Positions 22,861-46,500 of a stretch of DNA of 64,000 nt are shown here, one piece after another. The DNA is from Theristus sp. LFF4_11 (taxonomy: Eukaryota; Nematoda; Chromadorea; Monhysterida; Xyalidae), in assembly GCA_030248135.1 (NCBI GenBank), contig JASANC010000591.1, forward strand, positions 1 through 64,000, written 5' to 3'. The notes beneath the pieces are model-generated. The model saw nothing but the letters and a program-made list of their open reading frames with translations. It did no database searches and had not been told where the DNA came from. How positions within the stretch are numbered: the stretch's first letter is position 1; each line of letters starts with the position of its first letter. The translations under genes were made by a program, and so were the position numbers.

Positions 22861-22949
22861 AAAAAGTTTCTAGGGGTAACCAACAACGGAGAGGTTGAAT
22901 TTGATCTTTATTTATTTTTTTGAAAAAATTAAAGGACTAGTTGTTAAAT

Positions 22950-23935
22950 AACTAAAGTCGTGACGATTTTGGGCGACTCGGCCGTGAAATTGGCGAAATC
23001 GGTCGAAAAACAAAAAAATGAGAAACTGGTGTAGTCCGCGGTAATTCAATGCGCTGATCACGGATTTTGAATTAGTTTTCGTATGTGAGCGCTCTACATA
23101 CTGGATCGTGACGATTTTGGGCGAATCGGCCGTGGAAATCGGCGAAATCGGTCCAAAAACAAAAAATGAGAAACTGGTGTAATCCGGGGTAATTCAATGC
23201 GCTGATCACGGATTTTGGGTTAGTTTTCATAAGTGAGCAACTGTACATACTGAATCGTGACGATTTCGGGCAAATCACCGTGGAAATTGGCAAAATTGGT
23301 TCAAAAACCAAAAATGAGAAACTGGTGTAGTCCGCGTCCGCGGTAATTCAATGCGCTGATCTCGTATTTTGGATTAGTTTTCTTATGTGAGCACTTTACA
23401 TACTGAATCGTGACGATTTCGGGTGAATCGGCCATGGAAATTAGCGAAATCGGTCCAAAAAATAAGAAACTGGTGTAGTCCGGGGTAATTCAATGCGCTG
23501 CTCACGTGTTTTGGGTTAGTTTTATTATGTGAGTACTCTACATACTGAATCGTGACGATGTCGGGCGAATCGGCCGTAGAAATAGCATAGGCCAAACAAG
23601 GTCCAAAACAAAAAACCCGAATGTAAAGTTCAAAAGACTGTGTGCCCAACGAATTGTGAATTCGGTCCGACTGTTTTGTTTTTGCACAGAGTTTACAGAA
23701 TTTCGCTGTGATTTTAGACTAAACCATAGAGGACAATTATAAAATAATTTTAAAGCTTTTTTCGCTTTTCGGCAAAAGAAACGCGGCGCAAAAATATAAC
23801 TCTTATGTACTTGTATCCGTGTGTACCACATCAGAGACTTGAAAAGAGTTGTCGAGCCAAGATTCTCACTGCTTACACCTATTAGCCCATATTCCACCTT
23901 TTTTACGCGTCTCCCGCATTTTGTTGTTGCATACC
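22950..23935 (+). repeat. Satellite composite C: short 150-bp array plus tail
   Basis: About four units of the GTAATTCAATGCGCTGATCA repeat (22950-23590), then the tail module (CGGCGCAAAAATAT at about 23788, ending near 23925). The tail is direct with respect to the array here. In composites B and D it is inverted. Confidence 0.8.
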
Positions 23936-24416
23936 CGTTGTGACTCGTAATCGCGCCGCTACACCGATCAATTTCCCCAGCTGTTTTGCAGGGCATAGAT
24001 GCAGAGCAGTGTAGCACTAACCCGGCGGATGCAGTCAGACTCAAGCGGCACCCAGGTTATGCCACTGGCGAGTCTGCCGCCCTCTCCTGCGAACCCCCAT
24101 CCCAATACCTCAATAGGCACTTGTCTACAAGCCAGGTATGAACCTGTTTTTATGTATCTAGATATCTAGATATTGCCTGTTCGATTACTATTCTGACTAG
24201 CCCATCCCCAAGGATCTCTTGGAAACCGTTGTCAACAACATCATGCGTTAGGCTGAGATCACAACATTCGATGTTTTTTGATGCGCCAACCAGAAATGCA
24301 TGGTAATTTTTTATACATTTTGCAAGAATGTCCAAAAGGCCGGGCACACGAAGTTGCTTCAACTTTAACCTGATTGTGCAAACTAGGCCTGTGCCAAGCA
24401 CAAACTGAAAAAAAAC

Positions 24417-26536
24417 ATGACTTCCAACCAAATTCATCTATGTGTGATCGTGTTCATTTTCACCCGTCCCATGGGCACGCTGCAAACAGCTTCCAGCTGT
24501 TCCGGGCTAGTTGGCATTCCCTACATTGAAGCGTATGGCTTTTGCTATTTCTTGTCAAGTGGATCGTCGCCTTGCACGACGAGAAATTACGCTGACAATG
24601 AAGCTGCTTGCAAATCGATGGTGGCTGGGGGGCGCAAGGCAACGTTCACGGATGAAACCATCATGGACTACGTTTTTCCGCTGATGGTAAGTTTATTGCG
24701 GAACCATGGAACTAATGGTGGAATGGCACTGATAGTGGAACCAACAATGACCAAGATTTCACCGCTGTTTTGTGAGCTATACATTGTACGGTATGGCCGG
24801 TTAAACATGGCAGCTTTTTTCAGGGTACAAGGAGCGCGCAAATTTTGAATGAAAGAAAAAAGACGTTCAAAACTGAATTGTGTGCCAAATTTGACGCGTT
24901 TTTTTTAAACTAATGGATTATCCGCGCTATTCTGTTTATTCTTTATCCCTTGTACACATGATTGGGAATTATGTTGGCTTTTTTGAAAAAGACAACTCCT
25001 AGCTAGTCTGCGGCTGATCGCGCCTTGATGGACTGCCTCATTTATTCGGCCATACTGTACGGATGTCTGAAAAAGTATTTTTCTCAACACTGCACTTATT
25101 TTTCACAAAAACAAAAACAGTTGTTGTCGACACTGTCCTCATTGTCAAGGCACGATGAGCAAAACCTCAACTTGTTTGACTGACACAGGCAGCGCAGTCA
25201 TGTGGGCCTTGGATCGAGATTGGCCTACGACGCAACTCCACCGTCTCAAGCGCGTATGCCGACTGGAGTTGGATGGTATAAAAATGTTTTTTGTTGTTGA
25301 AATGAGTGCTCCAGTAAATTTCAGTTTAAAACTAGCCGCTAAATAAAGCCGCGCGGTTGAAACGTCATTCTTTCGCACCTCCCTGTATGGTAGTGCCGTA
25401 AAAGACGTTTTTAGATACCGGAGAGTGATGGCATCGCAGCGATTGGCGAGCCGGCCAGTTGGGTCCAGTCGCGATGGGATCCAGCCGACGGCGCAGATGC
25501 GAGTCAGCCACGAATGACGAAACACAAGAATTCGCCGCAAGGCTTCGGCAACATCTTGGACGTTGGCCCGTATATCGCTTTGTGCTATGCTCGTGAGTGC
25601 ATGCAGGTCACACACGCGTGTATGGTGGTGCTGGCACAAAAAAACTGCTGTGTAGATCCACATGTAGATGTAGATATTGTGGATTTGTTCAAATGTGTCC
25701 GGACTAAAATGACGTCATTTGCTTTAAAAAACTCCCGTTTGTCAAAGTACAGGCACTAAAATGTCAGTTTGATGTGACTGATTCGACATTCACCATTTGT
25801 TTGTGGGAAGAAACCGGCTAAACGGAAAGTCTGGTTTGCTGTGAACGGCAAGCGCATGTTTGGCGGCACATGACGTCATTTCAGTGGGACACGTTTAAAA
25901 AATAGGTCATACATACATCATGAACACACATCGCAGGCCGAACCCCGCCCCCACAGCAATGCCTGCACTGAACGCATGCCAACCTTAATCACCAACCAAT
26001 CAGTTGATTCCCCATAGTTCCCCAGAGTTATATTTGCATCTTGCATGTGAATTATTTTTCTGCGTGCAGAAATGAGCATGAATGTTTCGATCATGCAAGG
26101 TAGACCTGAACAGCACGTTACAATTCCAGACCACAAAGCGCATATTGGCCATATTGCTCCGCATAACGGACGTACCGGTAACTCACATAGTCATTGTAAA
26201 GCCAACCAGTTTCTTTCCTGCACGCAAGCATGAACGTTTGTTTTCATTCGATGTGTATGACTGAAAGCTTCACCGTTTTCTCCAGGCACAACAACAGTGA
26301 CCTACGCAGTGATACGGAACACGGAAGGCATCTCGTCCAGGGTGTACAACGCAGATCTGACGGTGACTGCTGCATTGCAGTGTGCCACTGAATGCAGCAA
26401 ACGATACTCGTGCGTTGCGTTCACGTGGTTCGTGAATGGTGGTGGACCGTGCCGGCTGCATTACATGACCGCAAATGCGCCACGGTTCACCTCCGTTGGC
26501 AATCCGAATGCGATGCTGTACGTTGTGAAGCAATAA
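24417..26536 (+). CDS. Secreted C-type-lectin-like plus PAN/apple-like protein (partial model)
   Basis: Exon 24417-24686 encodes a signal peptide (hydrophobic run after MTSNQIH) and the first half of a C-type-lectin-like fold: GFCYFLSSG, then NYADNEAACKSM and a K-ATF segment typical of the helix-rich half. It ends at a strong GTAAGT donor. Exon 26286-26536 encodes a Cys-rich PAN-like module (CATECSKRYSCVAFTW, then GPCRLHY) and the stop. A likely middle exon is about 25150-25275 (CLTDTGS, W.LDRDWP, RVCRLE), whose phase-1 end at a GTATAA donor fits the last exon. Its start phase does not fit the first exon, so at least one exon is missing, and the usual WIGL-type lectin segment was not found. 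The product is probably extracellular; ligand unknown. Confidence 0.6.
24785..25080 (+). repeat. Dispersed repeat J, copy 1
   Basis: Diverged copy of 27955-28135: GGCCGGTTAAACATGGCA, then TTTGACG and the CTCATTTATTCGGCCA end. It lies in an intron of the lectin-like gene. The other copy is in DPYD intron 2. Confidence 0.6.
25675..25911 (-). mobile_element. CRE-containing MITE, copy 3 of 5
   Basis: Inverted relative to copy 1. Both TGACGTCA sites are kept. It ends AATAGGTCATA and lies in the second intron of the lectin-like gene. Confidence 0.85.
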
Positions 26537-26537
26537 A
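26532..26537 (+). terminator. AATAAA overlapping the stop of the lectin-like gene
   Basis: The end of the frame reads AAG CAA TAA AG, so the stop lies inside AATAAA. No better signal follows within 200 bases. Inferred. Confidence 0.35.
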
Positions 26538-26717
26538 GTCATCCACATTGAACGACTGTGATGACGTTAAAAAAGAACCCGTTCATGTCTTGAATTATTT
26601 TATGTTGAGATTTGTACTGTTTACTATGACATACAATGTATAGTTGAGTGTGTGTGTATACATACGTTAATTAGTGTGTTACTTATTGGTTCCTGTACTA
26701 TATTTATAGCTTGTGTT

Positions 26718-26872
26718 GGTATGTAAACGCGGGCTTGTTCAGAGTAAAGTTTTACACTGGGTCTTGGGGGCAACAGCCTTTCCTGCTCAGCCCGACGAAT
26801 CCGTTCGTTTCTTTGCGAGGCGTCTTGAGCGTTGGGTGCAGGGAGCAAACGTGCAGCCAAGCAGCTATAACG
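26718..26872 (+). repeat. Dispersed repeat M, copy 2
   Basis: Matches 21950-22110 from GCTTG.TCAGAGTAAAGTTT to GCAGCTAT. The DESVRFFARRLERWVQGA frame is open here too, so the two copies have both kept a coding-like frame. Confidence 0.5.
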
Positions 26873-27475
26873 GTGAGTACATACCGTTCGTTTTTGTTTG
26901 TTGCCGTACATTCCGTTCGTAGAGAAGCTGTCCGATCGATACCGTCAAAACCAAACGCAAGAACGAGCCGTTTTGTTCATTGTAGTTTTTATGAGACACC
27001 CTGCAGATACGCTCAGCTTTTGGAGGTCAGAAAACACACAATCAGCCAGAGAAAAACAAAGTATTGGATTGATTAGCAATCGCAAACCACACACAGGCAA
27101 CAAAACATAACAAAGATAATAAACTTCTGGTTTCTGTTCTTTTTGCGATCATTCAATCGATTACTAGACCCTTTAGTATGGTATGTAATACGTTTGATAC
27201 TTGGTCTTGGCCAATTTCTTCGGTGGAGTATTTGCGGAGCATATGTTTTGTAATGATCTTTTTCAGTAAATTTTCTCTTATCTTTTTCTCTTGCTTCCTG
27301 CTGATTGAGTTTTTTATGAGGTCTTCTTAATGTTACTGATTCAGTTTCCTACTGCGCTGATAACATATGTCATGTGGTTTTGTTTCTATGTTCTGAGCAA
27401 ATTTCAAACCATTAAAAACACACAGCAGCAGACTAAATTTTGGTTTTTTGTTTCCATTTCCGACATCAAATCGAA

Positions 27476-40187
<12,712 letters not shown>

Positions 40188-40919
40188 CATTGCGGATTGT
40201 TTTTGTTGTTGGAAGTGTGTTGGTTTTTTAAATGAATCGGTTTCTGTTTGAACGCGGTTTCGCTTATTTGTGCTGAGTAACATTTAAAGCATGTTTTTAT
40301 AGTTTTCATACCGTTTATATTCTTTTGTGTGCCATTCCGTTTTCCATATATTCATTTTCGGCAAGTTCTGAGTCAAGCGATTGATCGAAAACTACACTTT
40401 CGCTTGAAGGTTTTTTAGCACCTGAAAAGTAGTTTTGCTTTTCTGCGCTTTATCATCGTGCAAGTAAAGTTGCTTTTTTATCATTCAGTCACAAACACTT
40501 TTTCGTTTTCACTTGCATGCGTTTGTTTGTTTGTTGCTTTTTTCTGTTCTCGCTTTTCCGTACAAGGCAGTGCTACTTCTTTTTAGAAATTCAATTGCCC
40601 ATTTTAGAGAAAAATGCCATGTGGACACAGGAAGTAAGCTTGATAGCTTTTCTTCTTTTTTAGCTATGGATTGTAAGAAAATGCATAGCGTACAATTGCG
40701 TAAATTTAACCGTATTCCATTTAGCTTGTTCGTTAATGTATGTTTTTGCTATTTTGAAAGCCGTGAGGAGCTTTTTTTATGGCTTTGCAGCAAGCAGAAA
40801 AATAATGCACTTGCAGATGCACATGTTCGTGCACTTCTTGAGTCACATGCAAAAACCGGTGCACTTAAAGCAAAAAACAGCCGTTTTCTTTTGAAAATAA
40901 CGCAGATAGTTTTTTATTT
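40188..40919. other. DPYD 3' flank, nothing recognised
   Basis: T-rich. Holds a 146-codon plus-strand ORF (40513-40953) of phobic, low-complexity type that runs into repeat L; I do not call it a gene. Confidence 0.5.
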
Positions 40920-41140
40920 GCTTCTGAAAATTGAAGTGAGTGTGAATCGATAAGTGAACTGGTTTGTGCATCTGCACCAAATAAATGCACGAACATGTGC
41001 AGGAACATATGCATTATTTTTTGCACATTACAAAGGTATTTTTAATACATTTAGTTGTGTGGCTGCATTCAAATTTGGCGCACTGATAATTGGTTAACGA
41101 TATGACAACACAGCTTCTTGCTCTATTACTCTTCGAGTGG
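40920..41140 (+). repeat. Dispersed repeat L, copy 2
   Basis: Resembles 1080-1300 (CTGAAAATTGAAGTGA, GCACGAACATGTGC). Diverged. Confidence 0.6.
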
Positions 41141-42579
41141 CAATGGTGCAATCAGTGTTTGCGTATTCTTCTGTTTTCGTTTTTTTTAATTCTGCATCAC
41201 TTGTTCACCAAATATTTTACGTGCCTTTACTGATAAAATAAACTGCGAACTGCGAAGCCAATGACGGAAAAATTGAAAAGGCAAAAAAGAAAAATAGCAG
41301 TCCTTCATTGCTGCATCCCGTATGCTTCTGGTGAAGCACGGTGCTTTTCACACAACTACATGTATGTCACACACTGAAAAATCTCAAAATTAAGAAAAGT
41401 GTTTTTTGCTTCGTGGCAAATGCGCATCGAAATCTCGTTTGATTGCCAGCATTATTACATTTATCTGATATTTACCCTTGCACCACCCATGATCAGCAGT
41501 ACAAGCGAACCCAAGCTTGTCCTACTACATAATGTGTAAGCTCTCTTAGTATGTGTGCGTCATGTTCAGGCTTCTTTTTGTTTGCCATGATAAAAGTAAA
41601 CAAAAACCTTCATGAATACAGAAATTGTTACTACAATTTACAACTGTGCGTGTTCAAAGTGAAAAATAATAGTACGATTTCAGCTGCAAATACTCGACTC
41701 AACATAACATTGTCTATGAAAGTCTGTCAGTTGAATAACGTTCACGGATATTATATGTGCGGTCAAATGAACAGATGAGACATTTTGCATAAGATAAACC
41801 CGGCGCTTTCGTGTTCAGTTTCAGCAACAACGTTTAAAAACACTAAACGGTAACTCGCAGCCGTTACAACTCTTGATTTTGTGTTTTTAAAAAAACTAGA
41901 CCGTAACTCAACAAACCGGCTTCTGAAATAATCCTGAGCTGTAAGAGATTTTCTCGAAAAATTATTGACTTTTTCAACCAGTATGAATAATTTTCACCGC
42001 CGTGCAACGTCGAACACGTTTTTTTAAAGCGGGCGTGGGGCCACTCAAGTTTTTGGTCTTGCGCGCGCTTTTGAGTTGTGAAAATGTCGAATGTTTTCAA
42101 TACGCAACGAAAATCCGCATTTGCGTCGAAAAATGCTGTCTGTTTTCGGGCTAAAATAAATGCGGCCGAAAAAAATCTAGATCAAGATGAAACTCATTTT
42201 TAAAATTTGAAGGTTTCACTATTTGATTGAATGAAATGATGAAGCTCGAGCAATATTACAAATGTCATATGCCTGTCTTTGCCTAACCGCAGTTATTGTC
42301 AGATTTTTCAAAACAGCTGACTTTAACAGTGAGGAAAACCAACCAAAACTGTTTATCAGCGGCAGTTCAGAATAAATACCAGATTTTTTAACGGCCATAA
42401 AAGTTTACCGACTATTTTACTGGACGATAAATTTTCAAACCTGGTCCCGTTGAGGTTCCCGTCTCGGAGCTAATCTGTTTGCAAATGTCTCATCAGATGT
42501 TTGTCATCCACAGGGTATTGATTAAGTACATACTATGTACACGTATTATCTTTTCGTGTGAAGGAGGCGGAGTAATGTT
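41141..42579. other. Intergenic, nothing recognised
   Basis: AT-rich. A 75-codon ORF at 41551 has no signal I can support. No repeat matched. Confidence 0.5.
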
Positions 42580-42860
42580 AAAGGATGTATGGAAAAGCCG
42601 CACAGCTGAAAAAGTTGTTTCGCGCTGAACGCAGTTTGAATACGAAATAAGGAAAATGTACTTGGTGAGAAAAGATTCTGATTGGTGTTTTCCCAATTCC
42701 TTGCACAAATCTGCCGTCAGAATACGTTTTGATACTTTCAAACCATTCAATTCGTTTCTAAACGAATACTTTTGCTAATTTCAAATTGCCGCGCAGCCAT
42801 AAAACATTTTCTCTATCTGTGCGTGCAAACGCATATTGGGGGTCACGTTTAATAAAAATG
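42580..42860 (-). repeat. Dispersed repeat K, copy 2
   Basis: Inverted copy of 29330-29580 (TTGCACAAATCTGCCGTCAG, GTGCGTGCAAACGCATATTG). It has no telomere-like tract beside it. Confidence 0.7.
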
Positions 42861-43563
42861 ATAATACGTATACCTTGTTGAAAAATCCGGAAAATGCTGA
42901 GGTGATCAAATAGCAAATGCTTATCAATTATTTTGTAAGTGAAATCAACCTGCTGATTTTTCTTTGTGTGAAAAACCAAGCATTGATAACAGCGTTAAAC
43001 CAAGATTTGAGTGCTAGAGCAACTGAGACCTGAATGGTTGGATATGATTCGGTTTGTTTAATTTTTTGCCTCCGTTTGTCGTTGCCACGTCCTTTTGCGG
43101 TATGGTGCAAAAGTTTTTGAAACACCCTGTCTAACCGACCTTTCCGTAAAAAATGTGAACCAGAGACGAAACGACAACTGTTCTTCATTGTTTCAGAACG
43201 TTTTAGTCATATGAACCTTTCTAGCTACATGGCATTACAAAAACAAAATTTGAGTCATATCCAACATGCAGACACTTTGTGATATTCATTTTGTAGTAAT
43301 GCGAGGTGTCTGTTATTAGCTGGAAAACCGATAAACACTTGCTTCGGAAACAAAACTTCTGCAGCAAGCAAGTGGTGTCTGTCAGATTCACATTATGCGT
43401 GCCCAGTTTTTGCGGCTGCTTTCCTGTGACCAGCAAAAAAAGTTTGAACGGTGTAGCCGCTTCTCTGCTGTTTTTTCCACCGATCCGACCTTGTTCTTGT
43501 GCTCTCCCTCTCATTTCTCCATCACTGGTTTCATTTTGTGATGATTGCAAACATTACTGCCGC

Positions 43564-46500
43564 ATGAAAATGTCCGACAACTCTAACACTAAAAATTTTA
43601 CCGAAATCACGAAGAATAATTTCAAAACTTCTGAACGCGCTAGCGATCCGCGAAAAAACGCGCCGCAAATCGCACTCGAAAATGATGATTTCAAAACGCA
43701 GCTGATAAAAAATGACGAAACGAAAACGTCAGGGCGAAATTATTATTTCTTTCGTCGACCTGCCACCGCAGAAGTCAAGTGGCCTGTCAACAATCAGTCA
43801 ACTGGTTTTGAGAATGCGAACGCAAGAACTGATGATCAGCTTGAAAACGAAGCAACAGAACCGAATCTCACTTCATCAGAGCCAGAAGAGTGGAAAAAGT
43901 CGCCCAATAATCAACGTTCATTGTCAATAGGCGATTGCAAGCAAAAAAATGGACGAACATATTGCATAAACAAGCTAAAAAATGAGTCACAATTTCCACT
44001 GAACAACGCAAAAAAGTCTGAAGCAACATCACCAGAAGATCGGATCAATTTGCGTCATTCATCAGCACCGCATCAGCTGACCAATCAGCACAATTCAATC
44101 TGCTACGCGCTGATTGGCGAGAAACGAGTTCAATTCGACCAATCAAATAACCGCTTGAATAATGCAGTGCCTCAGACGACGACGATAAAAAATTCCGAAA
44201 TTGAGACTCCACCGCTCATAGATAAATCGCCGTCAATTTTGAACATCACTCATCAAAGCACACGAGTTGAAAGCGACCAATCAGCTTCTCAGTTTTACCA
44301 ACGCCCTTTCACACTACAGGGACAGGGTCACATCAACAACTGCCCAGTAGTTCCCAACGTACTCATTCCCTCTCGCCCGGTTCACTGCCAGTTTCAACGG
44401 AGTTTCCCAATCTACCGGCCAAATCAACCTCAGCCGAATTTGGCAAATTTTGTCCCAAATGCTAAATGCACATTTCGCGGCCATTTCACTCGTTTTCTGC
44501 CACAATTATTACCGACAGTGCAGTTTTTCAACAGCAACATTGTACAAAATCAAGTGCATTGCGCCACCTGCCACGCTAACTGGCAAAAACATCAGGCATA
44601 CAATCGAACTGAGCAGCAGCTGACGATTCGAAAATCTCAAATCAACCAATCGATTCTGCAAACAATACCCGAATTCCACACGAACGTCGTGCACCAATCG
44701 AACACCACTCTTCCGATGATGAGTCGAAACAGCGCAGTCTATCAGTGTTGTGTCCGCAATCGCAATGATCCATATTACTGCGCAAATCATTCACATCCTG
44801 GCATCAATCAGTCTCTGCGCAATCATGAATCAGTGCAACAGCAGAACCGACGAAACAACCCCGGGCGACGCCGACGCAACAAGACGCACTGTATTGGCGG
44901 GAACTTCGAATCGCCAGACTGTTCGCCTGACCAGCTGTCGCGACGGTATTGCCCATACAGCGCAGCAGATATGTCATCCATGGACTCGTTGTGGAATGAT
45001 AAAGATCAGCGCTATTGCGCGTGGACCATTGCGTCTGCGCTGCGTCACGTCACGCGTAGACCAGGTCGGTGTCATCAAAGCGGTCGGTTTTTAGATAGAC
45101 AACTTTGTGAGATGATGAAAGAGAAAAAAAACGTCTGCGTCAGCGATACAGCTCCGGTTCCGATGTCCTGCTCGGTCCAGCTCGGATATGTGTTTTTTGG
45201 GAAACAATTCAACGAGTTGTGGTTATTGATTGAACTGATGATTTCCTTTTTTTCTGCTGAGCAAATAAGAAACCTGAGGATAAAGTGTGTGAGTGCGATC
45301 AACCCCTTGTTGTTGTTTTTTCGTCTGGTGTGTTTGGAATAAAAACTTTCCGTCGTTCTACATAATTCTGAGTTTCCAGGCGGATTGCTTGCAAGCCGCT
45401 CCGCCGCGCGACTGGCTACGAACAGTGATGACCGCGACTATTCCCCGCCGCCGTTTCGACGTCATACACCTCCGAGTGAATCAGATGATGGCCAGGCCAG
45501 ACTGCAGAGGACACCTGATTCATCGCCTGATCAGGTGAGTAAGCAGGTGATTCCTCGTGTATGTCGCCAGCTCCAAAAACACTCGGTTTTATTTAATCTC
45601 TTCAGCAGGCATACGAACAAACTGCGTACCGGTATATATGTTAGTTCTGCATCGTAATAGTTCACCTTATCAACAAAAGGTGCCGAGAATATTTCAACTT
45701 CATAGTGGCCATTTTCAAAACCCGCCGACACCATTAGTGGAAATTTTACGCGAAATTTTTAGATATTAGTACAAAGGGTATATACGTACATACATGTACC
45801 TCTGCGAACGAATTCAGATCAATAGAACAGAACTTTGTTTTTAAAGTACCATCAAAAATCAACCAATTTGAAGTGTTTTAGTGTGCGTGCATAAAGTGAA
45901 TTAGATCTTTTCTTTATTTTATTTATTCGTTTTAAATGCAGAACGGGCACGCCGCAAAACAACATTAAAAAAACTTGAATCGCTGGTTGGTTATATGAAG
46001 TGATTATATTACATTATTGTACGTATATCACAACAGCAGAAATACTTTTTAGAGCCACCAAATTACCAGTGGCGTTTTTTGTGTAGATTTTTTATTAGTC
46101 TTCGTAATTTTTGGGTAGCAAAACGCACGCGACACATGTCTATTTTACTTCATTTCTCAAGTGCTCTTCTTGCGCACATTCCAAGAGCGTTTTTTTAATG
46201 TTTTCAAACAACTTTTCTTCGCTTTGCTTATTATTTTACTTACTTTTATGTAGTTATTTAATATTTTCCGCACCTGCCAGGTAACTCCTTGAGTATCCGA
46301 GCTAAACCTTCAAAAGCCATTTTTTGTTAAATTTTAAAACATCAGAAAGTACAATTCCGTAAGATTATGAATCTGTTCTTTCACTAAGTACATTTTTTTG
46401 CATTTTATCTTCGGCAGTGATCTAAGATAAAACTACCGAAACAAGTTTTTAGGCCAGAAAAGTTTCACGCAATCTTTGCGAATGTTTTTTGAACGCAGTG

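Noticed and set aside
23538..24044. 168-codon minus-strand ORF
   Set aside because: It overlaps the composite C tail and array; the remaining part shows no domain or splice context.
24150..24437. 95-codon minus-strand ORF opposite the lectin-like gene start
   Set aside because: Looks moderately protein-like but has no recognised motif and overlaps the signal-peptide exon start on the other strand.
40513..40953. 146-codon plus-strand ORF after DPYD
   Set aside because: Its end overlaps dispersed repeat L and its composition is hydrophobic and irregular, with no family resemblance.
43080..43140. Mariner end (AAACACCCTGTC), and a similar one at 26993
   Set aside because: Only about ten bases match the CAGGGTGTCCC end and no second end was found.
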